A stretch of DNA of 60,390 nt from Bacteroidota bacterium. Lineage in GTDB: Bacteria; Bacteroidota; Ignavibacteria; Tepidaquicellales; Tepidaquicellaceae. Under the pieces are notes generated by a model. It did not search any database, had not been told where the DNA came from, and was given only the letters and a program-made list of their open reading frames with translations. The stretch's first letter is position 1; the number at the start of each line of letters is the position of its first letter. Made by a program: the position numbers and the translations under genes. Of the stretch, positions 39,408 through 47,702 are shown one piece after another. The stretch is from positions 1-60,390 of the forward strand of contig JAFDZQ010000092.1 of assembly GCA_018266895.1 (NCBI GenBank). Direction: 5' to 3'.

Positions 39408-40301
39408 TCACGGTCTAATAAGGCTGACTGAATTAAACGCATTATTATCCACTATGCTAACATCCTGTGCATCTACAAAATCATCACCTGTTACATCTGT
39501 TTTTACATAACCGCTTAAAGAGTTGTTAGCATCATTATCCACTTCGCTAACATCCGAAGCGTCTATCGTACCATCCTGATTTATATCACCGCTGTAAAAT
39601 GCAAAACTTACCGGTGTATTGTCAACATTGATCTGATTATTGCCGAATGCCTGATTTGCCGCAAAAGTGAAATCGTGATTTAAAGTTGTGCTTACATTAT
39701 ATGCCAGAGGGAAATTACTCCAGGTCTCTATCGTATTTCTGTGTTTCATCTGCAGATAGTAATTTCCGTTTACTGCATTTACAAACTTAAAGGAAGCCTT
39801 AAGCGTATTTAAATTTACAATTTCTTTTGCGGAATCGACAATTGCAAAAGGGAATGTTGCATTCCTCAGATAAGCTCTGACAGTGTCATTCATATTCAGC
39901 TTGTTTGTAGCCGGATTATAAAATCCTTCTATGATCATTTTTACAGAAGCAGATGCAGCCGAAGAATCCGAAGACCATCTTGAAAAAGAATTTATCCCTG
40001 ACAGAGTAATTTCATTTGCCAGAATGTTTACATTCCCGGTCTGATACAGCCATGTACTTCCGCTGTTTGTTGATTTAAAAAGTCTCAGTAAAGTTTCCGG
40101 TTTCTCGTTCAGTTCGGAGTCATCATATTTAAAAACCAGACTTGCATTCAAACCTGTATTAACAGACGGATTTATATCATAATACCTTTTTATGCTTGTA
40201 CCTCCGTTTAATCCTGTCTGAACTGTATGCCCGCGTTTAATTTCCGTTAATCCCAGATTTGATGCTGAAGTTATCACAGCTCCTAAGCCGCCTGCATTCA
40301 A
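39408..40301 (-). CDS. C-terminal part of a split secreted protein, HRNSIETWS-dockerin module
   Basis: 297 residues from an ATG, but the coding sense continues upstream in the same frame (NVLYGTAGFITYTRNIGIPS) to an in-frame TGA at 40365-40367, beyond which lies the N-terminal part. Content: GGLGAVITSASNLGLTEIKRG, a conserved domain of Bacteroidota surface proteins; then EGFYNP...MKHRNTIETWS, and dockerin-like repeats (DINQDGTIDASD, DVTGDDFVDAQD) ending SLIRP. On its own it has no signal peptide. It is most likely the second half of one gene interrupted by a nonsense codon. Confidence 0.75.
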   Translation of the reverse strand: MNAGGLGAVITSASNLGLTEIKRGHTVQTGLNGGTSIKRYYDINPSVNTGLNASLVFKYDDSELNEKPETLLRLFKSTNSGSTWLYQTGNVNILANEITLSGINSFSRWSSDSSAASASVKMIIEGFYNPATNKLNMNDTVRAYLRNATFPFAIVDSAKEIVNLNTLKASFKFVNAVNGNYYLQMKHRNTIETWSNFPLAYNVSTTLNHDFTFAANQAFGNNQINVDNTPVSFAFYSGDINQDGTIDASDVSEVDNDANNSLSGYVKTDVTGDDFVDAQDVSIVDNNAFNSVSLIRP

Positions 40302-40364
40302 TGATGAAGGAATTCCAATGTTCCTTGTATAAGTAATAAATCCTGCTGTTCCGTATAATACATT

Positions 40365-42020
40365 TCAGGGAGTTTCTGTAAGATATCCTGTGGGTGAAAG
40401 AGTAATTGTTTTTCCGTTCAGATTAACACTTCCCTGTATAACAGAAAGCGTATCGTTTACCGTCACATTTCCAAGAAATGACGCGCCTGCAGGATTGTTA
40501 ATTCTCAAGCCTGCGTAGACAATGTTTGCGGTTGAAATATTCTGAAGAACTGTTCCGTTGTACTCAATCTTACTGCCTGTATTTGATAAAGTTCCGTTCT
40601 GTGTTATAGGATTTGATGCTGTAAATTTTACAGTATTGCTGCCGGTGTTTAATGTCGCGCCGGTATTAATTAGTATTGAACTGAACTGATGGTTGGATGT
40701 AAGAGTAACATTTCTGTTACTAAGTATATTTGCATTTGTAATAAATGAGCCTGTTCCCGACAAAGATAAGTTTGTATCGAGATTGACTATTGGAGTTGAC
40801 ACTGTACCATTATTAACAAAGACAATTCCTTTGAATGTCATTGTTTTACCCGAAGCGCCTGCAGCTGTAAGCGTACCGTTATTTGTCAGATTACCGTAAA
40901 ACTCAAGTTTGTATGACGATAAACCCGATTGTGTAGCTGATAAAGTCGCTCCTGCATCTACAGTAACCGGTCCGTATAATCTTCCTGTTAATGGTGATGA
41001 GTAATCTGTGGCTGAAGTTAAACCCGAACTTACATTCAGAGGAGCGTTAAAATTCGATCCGCCTCTTAGATTTAAATACACAGAATTTTGTGTCCTGAAT
41101 GTACCTGAATTGCTTATTGTTGCGCCGCTGTTTAGTACAAGTCCGCCGGAAGTTAAATTTGCCGTAAAACCATTGGGATTTAATACAGCTCCGCTTGTGA
41201 AAATAAATTCACTGCCCGGAGAAAAGTTCATGTTTGAAAGCAGTGATACATTACCGGTTGCACCTATATAAATATCATTTGTCGAAGAAATTGATCCTGT
41301 CCCGGAAAGAGTCGAAGTTGAATCAAATGAAAAAACCGGAGTGGTGACTGAACCGTTATTGACCATTGCTGCTCCTTTGAATCTCATTGTTTTACCCGAA
41401 GCGCCTGCAGCTGTAAGCGTACCGTTATTTGTCAGATTACCGTAGAACTCAAGTATGTATGACACTAAACCCGATTGTGTAGCTGATAAAGTCGCTCCTG
41501 CATCCACAGTAACCGGTCCGTATAATCTTGCTGTATATGGAGTTGCATTTTCATATGCCACAGTAATGCCGGAATTAACTTTCAGCATTGCATTAAAATT
41601 TGATCCGGGCCGAAGCAGTATTCCAAGAAGAGTTCCCTGAGTCTGAACTGTCCCTGAGCCGGTTACTGTTCCTCCTTTTAATATCGTTAAATCATCTCCG
41701 GAGCCATCGAGTATTGTAAGTACAATTCCTGAATTCACTGATATACTTCCGCTGTCTACTGTCACCTGGTCAGCGCTTACATTTACAGTAACTGTAACTG
41801 TATTCGGATATCTTACTGTAATAACACCGCTTGCATTTGTCGGTGTAAGTGTTGCAGCTATCCAGGTCGAACCGCTGTTGGTTGACATCTGCCATGTAGA
41901 AGTCGAATTCCAATCACCCGAGATAATGCTCCTGAAATATTCATTCGCCGGAAACGCAGATCCGGTTACTGCAAAGAATACTAAACAAAACAGTGTAAAA
42001 TGGTTTAAAGGTTTTTTCAT
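40365..42020 (-). CDS. N-terminal part of a split secreted beta-repeat protein
   Basis: 551 residues. The signal peptide ends at GSAFPA. A domain typical of G8-less Bacteroidota surface proteins follows (YFRSIISGDWNSTSTWQMS, PNTVTVTVNVSADQVTVDSG), then beta-solenoid repeats. Two of these (YGPVTVDAGATLSATQSGL, EFYGNLTNNGTLTAAGASGKTM) are present twice almost unchanged, about 180 residues apart. The frame ends at a TGA (40365-40367) after SPTGYLTETP, and the same frame continues into the 39408 gene. In relatives I recall, this position is Gly in an ETPGN-like motif, so GGA to TGA is the simplest cause. It is divergent from the second helical paralog. Confidence 0.8.
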   Translation of the reverse strand: MKKPLNHFTLFCLVFFAVTGSAFPANEYFRSIISGDWNSTSTWQMSTNSGSTWIAATLTPTNASGVITVRYPNTVTVTVNVSADQVTVDSGSISVNSGIVLTILDGSGDDLTILKGGTVTGSGTVQTQGTLLGILLRPGSNFNAMLKVNSGITVAYENATPYTARLYGPVTVDAGATLSATQSGLVSYILEFYGNLTNNGTLTAAGASGKTMRFKGAAMVNNGSVTTPVFSFDSTSTLSGTGSISSTNDIYIGATGNVSLLSNMNFSPGSEFIFTSGAVLNPNGFTANLTSGGLVLNSGATISNSGTFRTQNSVYLNLRGGSNFNAPLNVSSGLTSATDYSSPLTGRLYGPVTVDAGATLSATQSGLSSYKLEFYGNLTNNGTLTAAGASGKTMTFKGIVFVNNGTVSTPIVNLDTNLSLSGTGSFITNANILSNRNVTLTSNHQFSSILINTGATLNTGSNTVKFTASNPITQNGTLSNTGSKIEYNGTVLQNISTANIVYAGLRINNPAGASFLGNVTVNDTLSVIQGSVNLNGKTITLSPTGYLTETP

Positions 42021-42495
42021 TTGAATTTTCCTTTCTTTAGAATGTATATATGTTTTTTTAATAATTTAACAGCTTATATTATTTTGATCTTCCTTTAATT
42101 TTTTAAATTCAAATAAAATCCCCCTGTTACAAAGTTGAGATCAATTAAATCTGATATTCAGATTAGTTCGTAAGGCGTTACGAAATTTTGATATTAGATT
42201 ATTGCACAGGGGGTATAATATAGAAAATCCTAAATTTTAAAACATTCGGAACGCCTTGTGAACAAACTAATAATTTCCTGAAGTAATTGTCAAAGAAAAA
42301 AATTCATGGTTTTAGGATACAGGTTTAAATAACTATTTTAAAATTTGCTTAAAATGTTTGATTACAGTTCAATTTTACATATCCGGTTATCTTCAGAAGG
42401 AATTTTTTAGAAAACTTTTTGCATAAACCTTTAATTTATTCTGAATTAAAATTATATTTTATTTACAAGCCCATAAGTTAATAACTAAGTAATTT
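42021..42495. other. Divergent promoter region with nested inverted repeats
   Basis: 475 bases between two divergent starts. CCCCCTGT (42120-42127) is inverted at 42206-42213, and GTTCGTAAGGCGTT (42166-42179) is nearly inverted at 42250-42263. No promoter boxes are assigned. Confidence 0.5.
42120..42213. repeat. 94-bp element bounded by inverted CCCCCTGT ends
   Basis: Perfect 8-bp terminal inverted repeats, with an inner CGTAAGGCGTTACG palindrome at 42169-42182. It could be a regulatory hairpin or a miniature mobile element. Confidence 0.5.
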
Positions 42496-43926
42496 ATGCA
42501 GAAAACACGTTTAATAAAATTTCTGAAATCACTGAATAAGATTGAAATCCGGCAGTTCAGGGATTTTGTAAAATCGCCTTCTTTCAATAAAAATAAAAAT
42601 GTAACTGTACTGTTCGAAATTCTTTCTGAACACTACCCTGAGTTTGAAACACAAGAAATGAATGAGGAAAAGTTATATGAAATAATCTTTAAGAATAAAA
42701 ATTTTGAATACTTTAAAATCAAAAATCTGATATCAGATCTCTTTGCACTCGGAAAGGAATTCCTGGCATTTAATTCATACAAAAAAGACCAGAATGCCAA
42801 AGATATTTACCTGCTTCAGGAACTCAGGAAAAGAAATCTTGACACGGCATATGAAAAGGCATTCAATATTGCTTCCGATTCGCTTGATAAAATAAAAGTA
42901 AAAGACGAAGAATATTATTTTAATAAAATGAACCTGCAGTTTGAGTTAATGTCTTATTACTCTCCGAAAAAACCAAATGTAAATTTCCATTATATGCAGG
43001 AAAGACTTGATCTGTTTGTTAATTATTCCGTGATATTCCTTCTTAAAATTTACAATATTATGCTGCATGAGAAAAATCAGAACAGTTATAATTTTGACAT
43101 GAAATTATTTGATAATGTTATGGAATATCTTGAAAAGAATAAGTTAAATGATATTCCGACCCTTGAAGTATATTATTATGTACTGCTTATGGAAAAAACC
43201 AAGGATGAGAGATATTTTTATATCTTAAAGAACCTGAAAATCAAATACAGAGAAAACCTCAGCATTGTTGACAATTATATGCTTTATCTTCATCTTGACG
43301 GATATTGCGCAACTGCTTACAATATTTACGGCAGAACGGATCTTCTGTACGAGCAGTTTAATCTTGCAAAGGAACATCCCCTCTCAGATACTACCGAACT
43401 CGGGAAAATACTCTATCCGGATTTTTTAAATCAGGTAAAAAAAGCCGTAAGAGTCAATGAATTTGAATGGGCTGAAGATTTTATAGAAAGATATATGAAG
43501 AAACTTTCCGATGAAAAGGAAAATACTTTAAATTTCTGCTACGGCATCATTGCATATAAAAAAGGAGAACCGGATAAAGCGCTTGATTTTTTTTCAAGGA
43601 CAAACTTTTCCAGTTTTATAATTAAAATTCAGGTGAAAATTCTCCTGCTTCAACTTTACATTGAAAAAGAATATTATGATCAGGTTCTGCTTATGGTAGA
43701 TTCGTTCAGGCATTTTCTCGCAAGGGAAAAAACCATGCTCGATTCTATAAAAATTTCCGTCATGGAATTTCTTAAAATTACTTCTGACCTTGTAAGAATT
43801 TTATCAGCCGTTCCTGACAATGATTCTGATTTTAAAATTAAAAAAATAAAACAGGAAGTAGAAGGCATGAGTAACAACAGATTCGGAATAAAACTCTGGC
43901 TTAAGGAAAAAGTAAATCAGCTTTAA
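42496..43926 (+). CDS. Helical protein of unknown function, paralog 2
   Basis: 476 residues, no signal peptide. It is lysine- and tyrosine-rich and helical throughout, with the same N-terminal pattern as the protein at 32584 (LIKFLKSLNKIEIRQFRDFVKSP). Helix pairs of about 35-40 residues (YYFNKMNLQFELMSYYSPKK, YEQFNLAKEHPLSDTTELG, AYKKGEPDKALDFFSRTNF) suggest a TPR-like solenoid. It too is divergent from a dockerin-module gene (upstream) and convergent with another (downstream). Because the arrangement is repeated, a role tied to those secreted proteins is possible, but nothing in the sequence shows what it is. Confidence 0.75.
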   Translation: MQKTRLIKFLKSLNKIEIRQFRDFVKSPSFNKNKNVTVLFEILSEHYPEFETQEMNEEKLYEIIFKNKNFEYFKIKNLISDLFALGKEFLAFNSYKKDQNAKDIYLLQELRKRNLDTAYEKAFNIASDSLDKIKVKDEEYYFNKMNLQFELMSYYSPKKPNVNFHYMQERLDLFVNYSVIFLLKIYNIMLHEKNQNSYNFDMKLFDNVMEYLEKNKLNDIPTLEVYYYVLLMEKTKDERYFYILKNLKIKYRENLSIVDNYMLYLHLDGYCATAYNIYGRTDLLYEQFNLAKEHPLSDTTELGKILYPDFLNQVKKAVRVNEFEWAEDFIERYMKKLSDEKENTLNFCYGIIAYKKGEPDKALDFFSRTNFSSFIIKIQVKILLLQLYIEKEYYDQVLLMVDSFRHFLAREKTMLDSIKISVMEFLKITSDLVRILSAVPDNDSDFKIKKIKQEVEGMSNNRFGIKLWLKEKVNQL

Positions 43927-44011
43927 ACTAATAAAATTTCACCGTGAAGTATTATGGACTTTTTCAATGTTAAATTTGAAATGTCGTTTTTGGAATCTAT
44001 ATTGATTTTAG

Positions 44012-44046
44012 ATTTAAGATTTAAGATTTAAGATTTAAGATTTAAA
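44012..44046. repeat. Heptamer array, ATTTAAG units
   Basis: Four ATTTAAG units and one ATTTAAA, in the convergent gap next to the 44076 terminator, as at 39218-39245. Confidence 0.7.
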
Positions 44047-44066
44047 ATATTTAATTATCAGATCGG

Positions 44067-44112
44067 ATATAAAAAATTGCCGGGATCAAATAAATTCATG
44101 AACCGGCAATTC
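44067..44112 (-). terminator. Intrinsic terminator of the propeller gene
   Basis: ATTGCCGG (44076-44083) pairs with CCGGCAAT (44103-44110), with a T run on the minus strand. It is a near copy of 39268-39312. Confidence 0.75.
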
Positions 44113-44147
44113 AATTATCAATTATCAATTATCAAAAACATTAATTT

Positions 44148-44203
44148 CAAATCTCAAATCACAAATCACAAATCACAAATCACAAATCACAAATCCCAGA
44201 TCA
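44148..44203. repeat. Heptamer array starting in a stop codon, CAAATCA units
   Basis: Eight units of a 7-bp repeat run directly into the stop codon at 44201. On the minus strand the stop is the first unit (TGATCTG), followed by GGATTTG and then repeated TGATTTG, giving TGA at offsets 0, 14, 21, 28 and 35, in all three frames. Confidence 0.85.
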
Positions 44204-46921
44204 CGGTCTTATCAGACTAATCGAGTTAAATGCATTATTATCCACTATGCTTACATCCGCTGCATCTACAATATTATCTCCCGTAACATCTGTCCTGGCA
44301 TAACCGCTTAACGAACTCAGTGCATCATTATCCGTTTCACTCAGATCAGAAGCATCAATAATTCTGTCCTGATTAATGTCCCCGCTGTAAATGCAGTACT
44401 TGCCTCCCGTAAGTTTCAGATTGTTACCGAATGCCTGTGCTGCAGAAGATGTGAAATCATAACTGATGTATCCGTTTTGAGGGAACGGTTCCCCGCCGTT
44501 TTTACTCCATGTCTCGATTGAATTTCTGTGCTTTACTGCTATGTAATAATTACCCGAAGGCGCATTCGCAAAAACAAAATGACCTGTATACGTAAGCGAA
44601 TCTATTGTCGCCTTTGATGAATCTATGATATTATACGGTGATACGACATTTCTTAAATAAGCGCTGACTGTATCTTTTTTATTGAGTTTGTTCAGTACCG
44701 TATTCATATAACCCTCCGGAATAACTGAAATATTATATATTCCCCCGAGCCGGATTTCCCATACTCCCCTGCCGTGCGTTCCGACACGCAATTTATTTGT
44801 CAGTGCATGATAATCCAGATGCATCGCTACTGTATTAGGGAGTCCGTTTGACAATTCGAACCAGTTCTTCCCATAGTCTCCTGAAACAAAGACTCCGATA
44901 TCCATTGCAATAAAATAGGTACTTGTAGAAACACCCGGATAATATATAACCGCATCATTTGCGGGAGAATCAGGCAGGTTACCGCTGATACTGAACCATG
45001 AACTGCCTCCGTTTGTGGTTTTATAGATCTTGCCGGTGCCAAAACCGGACAAAGTTATTACAGCAACCAAAGCAGAATCCGGATGAGCGTAAACACTTGT
45101 TATTGTTCTTGCAGGTATTCCGTTTGTAACACTCGAGAAAGTATATCCTCTGTTTGTTGAACGATAGACTGAACTTCCTGATGTCGCATACATTACATTG
45201 GGAGAAGATTTGCAGATCGCCATCTCTCTTATTGTTCCGCTTGTACCTGAAGAAATGGCAGTCCAGTTTGCGCCCCAGTTTATAGTTTTAAAAACCTGCG
45301 CTCTCGCTGTATAAAATATTCCTGCCGAATCCGGATGTGATAATAACGGACCTACCCATGAGCCTGTACCGCTTAATCCTGAAGTAGCTGAAACAAATGA
45401 ACTTCCTCCGTTAGAAGATCTGTAAACTCCGTTATTCTGAGTTTCTCCGAGTATGTAATTATTATTTACATTATGAAAGCAGACTTCCCCGCCGTCTCCT
45501 CCGAAAGCAGCAGTCCAGTTAAGCGTGCCGAATGTCTGCTGTGTTCCGTTATCCTGAGTTCCTCCGAGTATCTGATTTGCATTGGAAGGATTGGAAGCTA
45601 TTCTGTAAAATTGTGTAAGCGTTAACGCATTGTTAATGTTTATCCAGGTAGCTCCTTTATCTGTTGATTTCCAGATCCCGCCGTCATTGACACATACCAT
45701 TTTATTAGGATCTGCCGGATGAAAATCCACGTTATGCTGATCGACATGAACATTTCCGCCACCGTAACCATTGGTTACATTTGTAAAGCTGGTTGTCCCG
45801 CCGTTTGTAGTCCGCCATACATCGATCGAACCGACAAAAGCAAGATTGGCATCGTGAGGACTTACATGCATATAAAAATCATACCATGCCTGACTTCCGC
45901 TGAAATTCTGTCCGCTCACAATCTGCGAAAAGTTAAATCCCGCATTAGTGGATTTAAAAACGGTTATTGTGCTTCCGCTGTGATTTGCATAGTAAAGTAT
46001 ATTCGGAGAAGATTTTGCCACAGCGATATGATTTCTTGTACCGGGTGTAATGGAACTGTTCGAAGCGAAAGAACTTCCCCCGTTAGTTGATATCAGATAT
46101 CCTGTTCCGCTTCCGATCGCATAAGCTGTGTCTCCTCCGGGAGAAAAGATTACATCATCGCACCTTCCTGAAACAAGCAGATTCCACGACACTCCGCCGT
46201 TTGTGCTTCTGTATAAACCTCCGTTCACATCAAGACTGCTTCTGTTTCCGAGAGCGCAGAGCAGTTCATTGCTGTGACCGGGTCTGATGTTAATTCTTGT
46301 AAAGAATGAAAAAGACTCAAGTCCGGAAGAATAATTCGTCCAGGTGTTTCCGCCGTCAGTTGATTTCAGCAATCCTCTTCCGTAATATGAGGCAGCGCTG
46401 TACGTCGCTTCGCCTGTTCCGTAATAAATGATATTTGTATTGGAAGGATCAATTGCTATTGAACCTGAAGATAATGAAACTTCATTATCGGACTTCGATG
46501 ACCAGGTAATTCCCTCGTCAGTTGTTTTCCAGACTCCCCCGAACGCAGTTCCGACATATATGATATTCGGATTGTTCGGATCATACTTTACCGTGGGCAT
46601 TCTGGATGTAATATTGGAATAAGAAAAATAAAACCCTGTTGTAGGACCGAGATTAGTCCATGTGTTGAAAGGATTTGACATTGCATATCCTTTCTGAACT
46701 CTCATCGCTTCGCGCTGTTCGTATGCTTTCTGATATGCATCCTTCGGTATAAAATTATCCGGATACATCCTCTGTTCGTAAAACCATCTCTCGCGCTGGA
46801 ATGCTTTTCTGCTTTTGGTCTGTTCGTCCGCATTGTCGTATGGATTGTTTTTAATTTTAAGATCCTGAGCCGAAGAGACCGAATAAAATATGAAGAATAA
46901 AAATATAAGGAATGTTTTCAT
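44201..46921 (-). CDS. Secreted sortilin/BNR-type beta-propeller with HRNSIETWS-dockerin module
   Basis: 906 residues. The signal peptide (residues 1-19) ends SVSSAQ. Residues 60-730 carry many BNR/Asp-box repeats of the form S-x-N-G-G-x-x-W (STDGGNTWTNYS, STNGGVSWNLL, TNRGYTFSSV), as in VPS10/sortilin-like propellers and GH74-type proteins. The shared domain follows (EGYMNT, DTVSAYLRN, VKHRNSIETWS), then dockerin-like repeats. The first loop is DINQDRIIDASD, where the usual Gly is Arg; the second is DVTGDNIVDAAD. The end is SLIRP. It is surface or periplasmic; sugar binding is possible but unproven. It converges with the second helical paralog. Confidence 0.85.
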   Translation of the reverse strand: MKTFLIFLFFIFYSVSSAQDLKIKNNPYDNADEQTKSRKAFQRERWFYEQRMYPDNFIPKDAYQKAYEQREAMRVQKGYAMSNPFNTWTNLGPTTGFYFSYSNITSRMPTVKYDPNNPNIIYVGTAFGGVWKTTDEGITWSSKSDNEVSLSSGSIAIDPSNTNIIYYGTGEATYSAASYYGRGLLKSTDGGNTWTNYSSGLESFSFFTRINIRPGHSNELLCALGNRSSLDVNGGLYRSTNGGVSWNLLVSGRCDDVIFSPGGDTAYAIGSGTGYLISTNGGSSFASNSSITPGTRNHIAVAKSSPNILYYANHSGSTITVFKSTNAGFNFSQIVSGQNFSGSQAWYDFYMHVSPHDANLAFVGSIDVWRTTNGGTTSFTNVTNGYGGGNVHVDQHNVDFHPADPNKMVCVNDGGIWKSTDKGATWININNALTLTQFYRIASNPSNANQILGGTQDNGTQQTFGTLNWTAAFGGDGGEVCFHNVNNNYILGETQNNGVYRSSNGGSSFVSATSGLSGTGSWVGPLLSHPDSAGIFYTARAQVFKTINWGANWTAISSGTSGTIREMAICKSSPNVMYATSGSSVYRSTNRGYTFSSVTNGIPARTITSVYAHPDSALVAVITLSGFGTGKIYKTTNGGSSWFSISGNLPDSPANDAVIYYPGVSTSTYFIAMDIGVFVSGDYGKNWFELSNGLPNTVAMHLDYHALTNKLRVGTHGRGVWEIRLGGIYNISVIPEGYMNTVLNKLNKKDTVSAYLRNVVSPYNIIDSSKATIDSLTYTGHFVFANAPSGNYYIAVKHRNSIETWSKNGGEPFPQNGYISYDFTSSAAQAFGNNLKLTGGKYCIYSGDINQDRIIDASDLSETDNDALSSLSGYARTDVTGDNIVDAADVSIVDNNAFNSISLIRP

Positions 46922-47315
46922 AATGGAAGATTAAGTTTGTGGTTAAATTAAATTATTCAAGTTGACCGTTTTAATCTTTAAAGATTGTTTTCTGCCACGA
47001 ATTACACAAATTTACACCAATTGTATTAAGGATACATTTACAAATTTGTGTCAATTAGTAAAATTAACGGCAATCTCTTCTTTTAATCCTGAAGCGGTCA
47101 ACTTAATTTAAATTAAATTAACTAATTTATAAGTGATATGAGATTTACAAATTAAGGCACTTGAATAAAGTTTGTAATTCTTATTTTCCGTTTTAGATTT
47201 AATTCATCTGTTTATAAATAATACTACAGACTAATTTTAATTCATTATGATTATCTGATTTAATTACTATATTTCCGCACCCGAAAAATTCAATTACAAA
47301 ATTAAATATCTATTA
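46922..47315. other. Divergent intergenic region containing a MITE-like palindrome
   Basis: 394 bases. The left half holds the nested palindrome at 46959-47104; the right half is AT-rich promoter DNA for the lipoprotein gene at 47316. Confidence 0.55.
46959..47104. repeat. 146-bp nested palindrome, MITE-like
   Basis: The outer ends AAGTTGACCG (46959-46968) and CGGTCAACTT (47095-47104) are perfect inverted repeats. Inside, ACACAAATTT and AAATTTGTGT form a second inverted pair, and GCCACGAATTACACAAATT opens the inner arm. No reading frame is inside. Confidence 0.7.
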
Positions 47316-47687
47316 ATGAAAAAATTATTTTACTTTTATGCATTCTTTATGCTGTTATTGATTGCTGCGGGATGTTCTTCATCTCAGTCAACAATGTATA
47401 AACCATCAGACGAAAGCGAAGCATGGAAAGTAAATGTAATTAAAAAACCGTCCATTACGGAAGAGTTTGTCTGCACGATAAATGATTCGGTGGTTATCAG
47501 AGAATCATTTCCGCTCTTTGGAGATAATATTGAAAAATCCGGCAAATACCGGGGAAAGAAAGTAATGATGAACGGTTTCAGGAAGTCAACTACAACTATT
47601 GATTCAAACGGGAAAACACAATCTCATGATTCTTATCAGATCAGAGTATTTATAGATGATGTTTTGATTGACAAGTTTGATTTTTGA
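47316..47687 (+). CDS. Small lipoprotein
   Basis: 123 residues. The hydrophobic leader MKKLFYFYAFFMLLLIAAGC ends in a clear lipobox (IAAGC). The mature part is about 100 residues of alternating strands (KPSITEEFVCTINDSVVIRES, GKYRGKKVMMNGFR, YQIRVFIDDVLIDKFDF). I do not recognise a family. It converges with the nucleotidyltransferase pair. Confidence 0.75.
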   Translation: MKKLFYFYAFFMLLLIAAGCSSSQSTMYKPSDESEAWKVNVIKKPSITEEFVCTINDSVVIRESFPLFGDNIEKSGKYRGKKVMMNGFRKSTTTIDSNGKTQSHDSYQIRVFIDDVLIDKFDF

Positions 47688-47702
47688 CTTTTTGTAACTG
47701 AT

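Noticed and set aside
40365-40367. TGA read as an amino acid (selenocysteine or altered genetic code)
   Set aside because: TGA is a normal stop for flxA, hdrA, acs and the dockerin-module genes, and no SECIS-like hairpin directly after this TGA is apparent. A point mutation is simpler.
46959-47104. Riboswitch upstream of the 47316 lipoprotein
   Set aside because: The nested palindrome has no match to a riboswitch core that I know and lies more than 200 bases from the start; a repeat element is more likely.
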